Shown here piece by piece: positions 1 through 5,534 of a stretch of 8,191 nucleotides of DNA. The position numbers were made by a program, and so were the translations under genes. The notes beneath the pieces were generated by a model. The model searched no databases. It was not told where the DNA came from and saw nothing but the letters and a program-made list of their open reading frames with translations. How positions within the stretch are numbered: the stretch's first letter is position 1; the number at the start of each line of letters is the position of its first letter. Source of the stretch: CBDUUP01 sp965370435. GTDB lineage: Bacteria; Chloroflexota; Anaerolineae; Anaerolineales; UBA11579. Location: the NCBI GenBank assembly GCA_965370435.1, contig CBDUUP010000197.1, positions 1-8,191 of the forward strand, read 5' to 3'.

Positions 1-68
1 AATGCTTTTTCAATCACCTAAATTTTCTTGATAACGATCTTAGCCAGTTTCACTATTTAAAAATACAT

Positions 69-139
69 TTAACCACAGATACACTGAGTCCACAAAGAAA
101 AGCTTAAAAACTCTGTGTTCTCTGTGACTCTGTGGTTAA
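69..139. repeat. Imperfect inverted repeat, CCACAGAG-type dispersed element
   Basis: The left arm (69-98) begins TTAACCACAGA and the right arm (112-139) ends TCTGTGGTTAA. The outer 11 bases are perfectly complementary and the inner parts match with a few mismatches and one shift. The loop is A/T-rich and contains AAGCTT. Read on the minus strand, the structure lies about 40 nt past the stop codon of the DUF3352 gene and is followed by a T-rich run, so it could act as the operon's terminator. Sequences of the form TTAACCACAGAGNCACAGAG are, to my knowledge, widespread dispersed repeats in many bacterial genomes. Whether this is a REP/MITE-like element or a terminator is inference. Confidence 0.7.
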
Positions 140-177
140 TGTTCTGAGTTACAGGATTATAGACATTACCTTGAGCT

Positions 178-1926
178 TCAATCCTTATCAATGAAAATTA
201 TTATGATCTCATGGGCGGTCCCACTCTCCGGCCCATAGCCCACCGAGAGCGCGATGATGGTGATCGGTTCCAGGACGGCCACCGAATCGCCAAAATCATC
301 GCCGCCACCCAACAAAGGGTTGCTCAGGAACGGGCTTAGCATTTCGATGAACCCTTGCACATCAAAATACAAGATAGGGAACTGGTCATCGGGGAAGGCT
401 TCCTGCATCTGGAGGAAATATTCATTGTCCGCCAGGGAAGGGCCTTCGGACAGGGCGTCCTCAATGGTATCGGCGTCAGAAGCGATGATCAAGTATCCCT
501 CCCCTACGCCATAGGCCACCACAGGGAAGCTGATTCCCAACCCACCCCCACCCATACTCACTTCGTACACCGTCATCCCTTCTAGCTCAACCGTTTCGAG
601 AGAAAGGTCGAGAGTAGGATCGTCCATTTCCGCCAGGCTGGCCTCTATCCCCTCATTGAATACTTCTAGCAATTCCAGCAAGGCAGCTTCGTCGCTGGTC
701 TCCGCAGCCATCATGAATCCGATTCCCAAAGTCGGCCCGGAGAGGATGCCTCTAGGTAGGGGGACAAGCCCCAGGGCGAACTCGCCATCCAAAAGAGGGA
801 AGAGATCGTCGAAGATAGATATGCCAAATTGCTCATCCAGCATTCCAAACGCCTCGGCCATATCGGGATCCGTGAAAGCGGTCTCTAACACCTCCGCAGA
901 GGTCAGGTCCATACGTCCGGCAACCATGAACATCACCGTATTTTCAGGGAAGATCGAGGGCGTGTTAAGTTCACCTTGATCCATGTACCATTGCTGCATC
1001 TCCCGCTGGCCAGCAGTAGTTTTCACATCCTCGCTCCAGGAGGCCAAGTCTACTCTGATTCCCTCTTCTACCACTGATACCGAAAGCCCAAACGCGCCGG
1101 AAAATTCCAGATCGGTCGTTGTTGGGGTTGCCGCTAGACCCTCTAGTGACTCGAATAAACTATTATATATCTCGCTGTTAACGTACATACTAAATAGGCG
1201 GTCGTGGGGCAGCTGACGGGTCACCTTCCGGTAGCCCCGGTTTCCCCACAGGGCGTCGCCGCTCTGGATTTCTTGAGCCTCCTGAACCACATCCTCGGTT
1301 GAACCGATGAGGACAAAGTCATCCGCCATGCCGATGGCAACTTGCGAACCGTAAACGTTCAAGATCGTGATCCCCTCCTCTGCATCCTCATCCGGGTCTT
1401 CAAATTCGTCTACCAGCTTATCGACAAAATCATCCGCCAACGCTGAGTCGCGGACCTCCAGGGCCAACAACCAGTCCGATTCTCCATTCTCGATGAAACT
1501 GCCTTCCTCCGTCTCGATGAGGCCCAACCCCACCGAAGCGCCGATCCAGGGGAGCACGTCATCGCTGAGGGTGATTCCGAAGTCGTCCTCCATCTCCTGA
1601 TCAACTTGGTCAAGGAAATCGCCCAAACTCTCAACGTCATCGCCGGTCGCATCGGCAAAAACCGCCAACAGGGAGTCGAGTTCATCATTGGACTCTATCT
1701 CCGAAATATCCAGGCTCAGGTAAATGACGGTATTTGCGGGCATGACCTCGGCGGCCCCGCCCCGGCGGCCCCACAACCAGCCAAAGGGATCCAGGGCGAC
1801 GAAAACCAGGGTCGCCATAACGCATAGCCCGACCACGCCACTTAGCGCAATCCCGCCCACCCAGAGCATGGTTTCTCGCTTGCGTTTATCTTCCGCCGTT
1901 ATCTTTTCTTCAATGTTGTTCTCCAT
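178..1926 (-). CDS. DUF3352 family membrane-anchored protein
   Basis: This 582-residue protein has a short charged cytosolic N-terminus (1-19), one hydrophobic helix (about 21-45, ending before WGRR) and a large, very acidic extracytoplasmic part. The segment MPANTVIYLSLD (62-73) is typical of the opening of DUF3352 domains. The extracytoplasmic part is an internal duplication. Residues about 62-300 and 326-582 share, in order, an opening (PANTVIYL / PENTVMFM), a DFGITLSDDVLPW / QFGISIFDDLFPL motif, a GLGLI / ALGLV strand, a DDFVLIGS / EGYLIIAS strand and a closing strand block. The start is well supported: AGAGGAG lies 7 nt upstream and the ATG overlaps the MFS stop codon (TAATG), implying translational coupling. 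It is the last gene of a three-gene operon with a lipoprotein and an MFS exporter. The molecular function of DUF3352 is not known to me; a surface or accessory role in the export pathway is inference. Confidence 0.85.
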   Translation of the reverse strand: MENNIEEKITAEDKRKRETMLWVGGIALSGVVGLCVMATLVFVALDPFGWLWGRRGGAAEVMPANTVIYLSLDISEIESNDELDSLLAVFADATGDDVESLGDFLDQVDQEMEDDFGITLSDDVLPWIGASVGLGLIETEEGSFIENGESDWLLALEVRDSALADDFVDKLVDEFEDPDEDAEEGITILNVYGSQVAIGMADDFVLIGSTEDVVQEAQEIQSGDALWGNRGYRKVTRQLPHDRLFSMYVNSEIYNSLFESLEGLAATPTTTDLEFSGAFGLSVSVVEEGIRVDLASWSEDVKTTAGQREMQQWYMDQGELNTPSIFPENTVMFMVAGRMDLTSAEVLETAFTDPDMAEAFGMLDEQFGISIFDDLFPLLDGEFALGLVPLPRGILSGPTLGIGFMMAAETSDEAALLELLEVFNEGIEASLAEMDDPTLDLSLETVELEGMTVYEVSMGGGGLGISFPVVAYGVGEGYLIIASDADTIEDALSEGPSLADNEYFLQMQEAFPDDQFPILYFDVQGFIEMLSPFLSNPLLGGGDDFGDSVAVLEPITIIALSVGYGPESGTAHEIIIIFIDKD

Positions 1927-3491
1927 TAGTCAACTCCTCTTTGGGTTGGTTGTCTTCTCAAAAGTAGAATAGGGATCAAAGCCAGCGCGCATATCACACC
2001 GGCGATGATGAAGGTCTCATCAATGACTTGTTCTATTGCATCCAATCCCACCTGCATAACTTCCGATAAGGTGGCGTTGGCCGTCAGCATCTGGGCGCTG
2101 AGAGCATCCACCCGGCGCAATCCGAAGGTGGTGATGGATGACACGCCGATGGTCATCCCCACCAGGCGAAAGATGATGACCAGCGCTGATCCGGTTCCCC
2201 GATAGCCCGGAGGAGAGGCGTTGACCACTGCCGCAGCGATGGGGGCCAGGATCAGGCCGAAGCCCACTCCGGCCAGCGCAAGTTGGGGGATCATGACAGC
2301 ATAGGGCGTTTCCGCCTGCCAGCCGGACATGAACCAAAAACCCACCATGGCTAAAATTAAACCCGCCACGGAAGGCCAGCGGTAGCCCCACCGCTCAGCA
2401 AGCCAGCCGCCGGGGAAGGCGGCCAGCGCCATCGGCACTGTCAGGCCGGAGAGCATCCACCCGCTGTCCCAAGCGCCTTGCTCCGGCGTGGCGGCGACCA
2501 GGGTATTGATGAATAAGGGCACGTTAGCAATGGCGATGAACAAACTGAATCCTACCAGAAAGTTCGCCAGACTGGCAGATGAAAAGTTGGGCCGCCGGAA
2601 TAAGGAAAGTCGGATGAGCGGGTATTTGGCCCGCAACTGGCGCCATAGGAAAAGTCCCAGGAACACCACCGCCAGGGCGATGACCGGCAGGGCATAGGCG
2701 GGCAGCGCCTCCTGGTCCCCAAAGCTCACCCCGCTGCCCCCCTCCGAACTGCTCCCCAGCCCGATGTTTAAGGCTGTCAAGCTGAGGGTGATGAGCAGCG
2801 CGCCCAGCCAGTCCATCTTCCCCTCGCCGGGGGGCTGCTCGACTTTGCGGAACGCGTACCATATGAGCAGGAAAGCCAATCCACAGATCGGCAGATTGAT
2901 CCAGAAGATAGCCCGCCAATTCCAATAGCGCACCACGATGCCGCCGTACAGATGGCCGACCACCCAACCGGCGGTATCCACCGCGGCGATCACGCCCAGC
3001 ATACGAGCGCGCTTGCCAGGCGGGTACAGGTCGCCCACCATCGCCATCCCCACCGGCACCATCGCTCCCGCGCCGAAGGCCTGCACCATCCGGGCCGCGA
3101 TCAGCGTCTGCAAGGCGATGTCGGTGGGGTCGGGGCGGCCGCTCTGCAGGAGATAGTAGCCCCGCAGGACCATCCGGGTCGGCCAGCCGTCCGACACGGC
3201 TACCAGATAGGAACCCACCGCGAAGATAACCAGGGCCAGCAGGTAAACCCGGCGGCGGCCGCGCAGGTCAGAGAGACGCCCCATGAAGGTCATCGAGACG
3301 CTGTAGGCCAACAAATAGCCAGTCACGATCCAGGCCGCCTCGTCCAGGCCGGTTTGGAGGGGGATCTCCAGATCCATCACCACGTGGGGCAGCACCGCCG
3401 AGACCACAGTCAGGTCCAGCGCCCCGATGAAGATGGGGATACAAATTAAGACGATAACCAGCGCGGGGGAGATAGAGGGTTTTTTCGACAT
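1926..3491 (-). CDS. DHA2-like 14-TM MFS transporter, P55/Rv1410c-like
   Basis: This 521-residue transporter has about 14 hydrophobic segments, the layout of the DHA2 (EmrB/QacA) group. Visible motifs are LDLTVVSAVLP in TM1 (25-35, with Asp26), motif A GRLSDLRGRRR (71-81, with Asp75), the motif B region RMVQAFGAGA (134-143) and a C-half motif-A relic around GGWLAERWGYR (361-371). The antiporter motif C reads GHLYGG (179-184) instead of GPxxGG. A roughly 30-residue polar loop separates TM3 and TM4. About 35 polar, helix-prone residues (455-490) extend beyond the last two membrane helices, and Arg442 lies inside the preceding helix. The mycobacterial triacylglyceride exporter Rv1410 also has extended final helices. 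The gene starts 5 nt after the lipoprotein stop, with GGGGAG 8 nt before the ATG. With an LprG-type lipoprotein upstream, lipid export is the preferred reading; drug efflux is the alternative. Confidence 0.85.
   Translation of the reverse strand: MSKKPSISPALVIVLICIPIFIGALDLTVVSAVLPHVVMDLEIPLQTGLDEAAWIVTGYLLAYSVSMTFMGRLSDLRGRRRVYLLALVIFAVGSYLVAVSDGWPTRMVLRGYYLLQSGRPDPTDIALQTLIAARMVQAFGAGAMVPVGMAMVGDLYPPGKRARMLGVIAAVDTAGWVVGHLYGGIVVRYWNWRAIFWINLPICGLAFLLIWYAFRKVEQPPGEGKMDWLGALLITLSLTALNIGLGSSSEGGSGVSFGDQEALPAYALPVIALAVVFLGLFLWRQLRAKYPLIRLSLFRRPNFSSASLANFLVGFSLFIAIANVPLFINTLVAATPEQGAWDSGWMLSGLTVPMALAAFPGGWLAERWGYRWPSVAGLILAMVGFWFMSGWQAETPYAVMIPQLALAGVGFGLILAPIAAAVVNASPPGYRGTGSALVIIFRLVGMTIGVSSITTFGLRRVDALSAQMLTANATLSEVMQVGLDAIEQVIDETFIIAGVICALALIPILLLRRQPTQRGVD
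1934..1940 (-). promoter_or_regulatory. Strong Shine-Dalgarno site of the DUF3352 gene
   Basis: AGAGGAG is read on the minus strand 7 nt before the ATG. It lies within the last codons of the MFS gene and fixes the start at 1926. With the TAATG overlap it indicates coupled translation. Confidence 0.75.
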
Positions 3492-3496
3492 CCCCG

Positions 3497-4222
3497 CTAC
3501 TCCCCATCAAGGGAGGGTAGGGAGATCTCGATCACCTGGTCGAAATCCCAGAAATCAAACCGCCAGACGGTATCTTCCTCGTTCATGCCCACTTCGGTGA
3601 GGATCAACCGGTGAGCTTCATAGGTGTCCGGCGCGATCCATATCGTCACCTTCACCCGGCCAGGCCCGATCAGGCCATAGCTGGTGCGGTAAATGGCTTC
3701 CCCGTCCATCATCCCTTTGATGACGTAAAGCTCCAGGCCGGGCACCTCTTCCAACTCCTCGGTGTTGACCAATTCCAACTCGGTGAGGCCGGAGGCCAGC
3801 GCGGCCTGAATGCCGATCTCCGGGTCGAACATCACCGTGGGATTGAAACCCCATTCCGGGGGCAGCTGCTCCCATTGGCCGGTCAGGATATTGGTCGACC
3901 ATTGGGAACTGCCAATGCTGACGATGTCGGTTTCGACGACCAGGCCGGGGACGATGATCCGCACATGGGCGCTGACCGCGTCTGGCGAAACGAATACGCC
4001 CTCGGCGCGCCGGAAATTGAGAGTCTCATCAAGGTCCAGATAGGCGGGTGCGCCGCTGCGTTCAAACAAGAAGCTGAACCCGGCCATATTCTTCATCCGC
4101 TCCACCGAGTGCTGGATGATCTCCTCGGCCGGGATATCGGGCAGGTCTCTTCCAGCGCACCCGGCCAGCCATATTAAATTCAATAACAACAAGATGATAA
4201 CGCGGGCAATTTTTCTTCTCAT
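3497..4222 (-). CDS. LppX/LprAFG-type lipoprotein (LprG-like)
   Basis: This protein of 241 residues begins with MRRK, a hydrophobic stretch and the lipobox LAGC, placing the lipidated cysteine at residue 22. The mature part opens with a helix (PAEEIIQHSVERMKNMAGFS) followed by alternating strands. TGQWEQLPP (114-122), FDPEIGIQAAL (132-142) and IWIAPDTYEAHRLIL (194-208) fit the LppX_LprAFG fold, a half-barrel that holds acyl chains. A longer frame opens with TTG at 4276, but it would put 18 extra residues before the signal peptide and its start lies upstream of the likely promoter, so ATG 4222 is chosen. It is the first gene of the operon; the MFS gene starts 5 nt after its stop. By analogy with mycobacterial LprG, it probably takes lipid from the MFS partner at the outer face of the membrane. 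Family assignment is by pattern; the lipid cargo is inferred. Confidence 0.82.
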   Translation of the reverse strand: MRRKIARVIILLLLNLIWLAGCAGRDLPDIPAEEIIQHSVERMKNMAGFSFLFERSGAPAYLDLDETLNFRRAEGVFVSPDAVSAHVRIIVPGLVVETDIVSIGSSQWSTNILTGQWEQLPPEWGFNPTVMFDPEIGIQAALASGLTELELVNTEELEEVPGLELYVIKGMMDGEAIYRTSYGLIGPGRVKVTIWIAPDTYEAHRLILTEVGMNEEDTVWRFDFWDFDQVIEISLPSLDGE

Positions 4223-4228
4223 ACCCTC

Positions 4229-4257
4229 AGTGTACAGCAAGTTGCCGGGAATTGCAA
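4229..4257 (-). promoter_or_regulatory. Candidate promoter of the lipoprotein operon, possibly leaderless
   Basis: On the minus strand TTGCAA (4252-4257) and TACACT (4229-4234) are separated by 17 nt, and each matches 4 of 6 consensus bases. The -10 element lies 6 nt before the ATG at 4222, so transcription would begin at or next to the start codon. The only SD-like string (GAGGG) is 1 nt from the ATG, too close to serve as a normal ribosome site, which also favours a leaderless message. Confidence 0.45.
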
Positions 4258-4294
4258 TACACTCCCTCTCTTCCAATCTACCGTAAAGCTACGC

Positions 4295-4387
4295 AACCTC
4301 CCGCAGGTTCCGCCAAAATTTGCCCCTTTTAGCAATCTATCTGCCACACGAAAATGTCTATGCGCAATATACAACCTGCGGGAGGTT
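4295..4387. repeat. Paired inverted 15-nt dyads between divergent promoters
   Basis: AACCTCCCGCAGGTT (4295-4309) and its exact reverse complement AACCTGCGGGAGGTT (4373-4387) face each other across 63 nt. Each copy is itself a dyad of form AACCT-N5-AGGTT. They lie in the 249-nt gap between the divergent lipoprotein and glycosylase genes. The right copy is centred about 61 nt upstream of the predicted glycosylase transcription start. The pair could be operators for one regulator, the ends of a small mobile repeat of about 93 bp, or a long hairpin. The sequence alone does not decide. Confidence 0.7.
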
Positions 4388-4425
4388 CTCTATGAAAACA
4401 TCTGCATACCCTTGTTATCTTCCAT

Positions 4426-4434
4426 TGGTATAAT
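4426..4434 (+). promoter_or_regulatory. Extended -10 promoter of the glycosylase gene
   Basis: TGGTATAAT is a perfect TATAAT hexamer with the TG extension. No good -35 hexamer is found at 16-18 nt, as is usual for extended -10 promoters. Predicted transcription starts near 4441, which rules out the in-frame TTG start at 4412 and supports ATG 4472. Confidence 0.6.
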
Positions 4435-4471
4435 ACAACCCTCACCCATTCCCCTCCAACTAGGATACCCC

Positions 4472-5089
4472 ATGCCCCCAGACCGCGCCTCCGCCCTCCA
4501 AGCCCTTCACCAAAAAATGCAAGCCTGCCGCCTTTGCCTGGAGGGGGGATTCACCATCACCCCGCCCGCCATCGTGCGGGGCAGCCCTAGAGCTCGCATC
4601 ATGACCATCGGCCAGGCCCCCGGCATCACCGAAGTGGAAGCCGGACGCCCCTTCAACGCGGGCAGCGGGGTGCGGCTGTTCAAGTGGTTAGCTAAAGCCG
4701 GCATCGAGGAGGATTGGTTCCGGGAAACTCAATACATGAGCGCGGTCACCAAGTGCTACCCCGGCCGGGCCAAAGGCGGCAGCGGAGACCGAGTCCCCTC
4801 CCGTGCCGAGCAAGCCCTCTGCCGCCCCTACCTGGACGAAGAGATCGCCCTGATAGACCCCGAACTCATCATCCCTATCGGCAGGCTGGCGATAAGCCTC
4901 TTTTTCCCCAAGAGCGCCAAGTTAACGGAGATCATCGGTACCCAGAAACAGGAGGGGGGAGGCTGGGTCGTCCCCCTGCCCCACTCCTCCGGGGCCTCCC
5001 GCTGGCACCAGACCGCCGATAACCGCGCCTTGATCGAGGAGGCGATAGGGCTTATCAAGGGGCATTACGAGCGGATGTTTGGAGATTAG
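4472..5089 (+). CDS. Uracil-DNA glycosylase superfamily protein, [4Fe-4S] type
   Basis: This protein of 205 residues should remove uracil (or another deaminated base) from DNA as the first step of base excision repair. Motif 1 is GQAPGITE (47-54), followed by GRPFNAGSGVRLFKWL (58-73). Four cysteines fit a [4Fe-4S] cluster: Cys19 and Cys22 (CRLC), Cys95 in TKCYPG, and Cys117. LIIPIGRLA (132-140) is the usual core strand and motif 2 is PLPHSSGAS (168-176). Family 4 enzymes have GEAPG or GEGPG and an HP[SA] motif; here Glu is Gln and the residue after His171 is Ser rather than Pro. A related group with GQAPG and PHPSGAS exists as far as I recall, so this may be a distinct subfamily. ATG 4472 is chosen because AGGA lies 6 nt upstream and the promoter lies between it and the earlier TTG. 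The gene is divergent from the lipoprotein operon and has a decayed partial copy downstream. Confidence 0.85.
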   Translation: MPPDRASALQALHQKMQACRLCLEGGFTITPPAIVRGSPRARIMTIGQAPGITEVEAGRPFNAGSGVRLFKWLAKAGIEEDWFRETQYMSAVTKCYPGRAKGGSGDRVPSRAEQALCRPYLDEEIALIDPELIIPIGRLAISLFFPKSAKLTEIIGTQKQEGGGWVVPLPHSSGASRWHQTADNRALIEEAIGLIKGHYERMFGD

Positions 5090-5107
5090 TTATTCAAGTG
5101 TGACACT

Positions 5108-5134
5108 TGTTGCAGATGTTGCAGATGTTGCAGA
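5108..5134 (+). repeat. Three tandem copies of TGTTGCAGA
   Basis: Three perfect 9-nt units (5108-5116, 5117-5125, 5126-5134) start 19 nt after the glycosylase stop codon. The related site downstream of the pseudogene copy (about 5427-5440) has lost most of this array, so the number of units differs between the two copies. Confidence 0.9.
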
Positions 5135-5210
5135 TATTTCTATTGTTAACCATTAAATTGAATTTAAGAAATATATATATAACATATAGGGATCTGCAAC
5201 ATCTGCAACA
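5117..5210. repeat. Inverted repeat with AT-rich loop (hairpin or MITE-like)
   Basis: ATCTGCAACATCTGCAACA (5192-5210) is the exact 19-nt reverse complement of 5117-5135, part of the TGTTGCAGA array. The 56 nt between the arms are strongly A/T-rich (including ATATATATATA near 5171). A transcript would fold into a long stem. It lies just past the glycosylase gene and could end transcription, but no T-run follows the right arm on the plus strand. A small non-autonomous mobile repeat is an equally good reading. Confidence 0.75.
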
Positions 5211-5304
5211 AAAAGAGGCTTCCGCAGGTAAAAACTGACCCAAATTTGCCTCAGGTGCTGAAATCGAACCTATTTGTCTAACAATTTATAGAAAAATCAT
5301 GCCC

Positions 5305-5413
5305 ATTGTTCCCCTTCTCCATTTCTCCGGGGCTTCCCGCTAACAACCGCGCCTTGATCGAGGAGGCGATTGGCCTTATCAAGGCGCATTATGAGCGAAT
5401 GTTTGGAGGATAG
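5305..5413 (+). pseudogene. Decayed partial copy of the glycosylase 3' end
   Basis: The reading IVPLLHFSGASR (5305-5340) matches VVPLPHSSGASR of the intact gene without gaps. A 14-nt deletion then shifts the frame and creates an immediate TAA. From 5345 the frame NRALIEEAIGLIKAHYERM resumes the match, ending at TAG 5411-5413. About 62 of 69 bases agree in that second block, mostly with third-position changes. The match continues past the stop (TAGTTAT-CAAGTGTGACA, then ATATTTCTATTGTT). The N-terminal three quarters of the gene, including motif 1 and the cluster cysteines, are absent. It is not a functional gene; it records a tandem duplication with an offset of about 324 nt, or recombination with a diverged homologue. 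Confidence 0.85.
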
Positions 5414-5490
5414 TTATCCAAGTGTGACAGATATGGCAAATATTTCTATTGTTCCACAAATATTTACGACTTACGCAGTTATTTTGCTTA

Positions 5491-5520
5491 TTGATATTTG
5501 TTCTTCTACTAAAGTATAGA
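5491..5520 (+). promoter_or_regulatory. Candidate promoter of the FecR-domain gene
   Basis: TTGATA (5491-5496, 5 of 6 consensus) and TATAGA (5515-5520, 4 of 6) are separated by 18 nt. The leader would be only about 8 nt and no clear Shine-Dalgarno precedes ATG 5535, so this message also looks nearly leaderless. TAGAAT (5517-5522) is an alternative -10 with a 20-nt spacer. Confidence 0.4.
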
Positions 5521-5534
5521 ATAAGAGCAATGCC

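Larger units (their letters stand above)
5090..5534. other. Rearranged intergenic region of 445 nt
   Basis: No intact gene is seen. The region holds the TGTTGCAGA array, its inverted partner and the glycosylase fragment. Between about 5211 and 5300 is an AT-rich stretch without coding signal. Its part GCAGGT...CCAAATTTGCC (about 5225-5250) loosely resembles 4304-4325 next to the left 15-nt dyad. The promoter of the FecR gene occupies the right end. Confidence 0.7.

Noticed and set aside
2952..3449. Plus-strand ORF of 165 codons opposite the MFS gene
   Set aside because: It is His/Arg/Gly-rich without any domain pattern and mirrors the GC-rich transporter codons; it is an antisense shadow.
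3611..4177. Plus-strand ORF of 188 codons opposite the lipoprotein gene
   Set aside because: It has no recognisable motifs and lies wholly opposite a well-supported lipoprotein.
4223..4276. N-terminal extension of the lipoprotein from TTG 4276
   Set aside because: It would place 18 residues before a standard lipoprotein signal peptide and overlap the candidate promoter.
4392..4433. Thirteen-codon ORF (MKTSAYPCYLPLV) preceded by GGGAGG 6 nt upstream
   Set aside because: It ends inside the TATAAT box that should drive the glycosylase gene, so it is not on that transcript, and its ribosome site is simply part of the 15-nt dyad. No upstream promoter was seen.
4412..4471. N-terminal extension of the glycosylase from TTG 4412
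   Set aside because: The extra 20 residues cover the extended -10 promoter and lack family features; ATG 4472 has a better ribosome site.
5108..5210. CRISPR-like array
   Set aside because: The 9-nt units are directly abutting with no spacers, and no cas genes are present.
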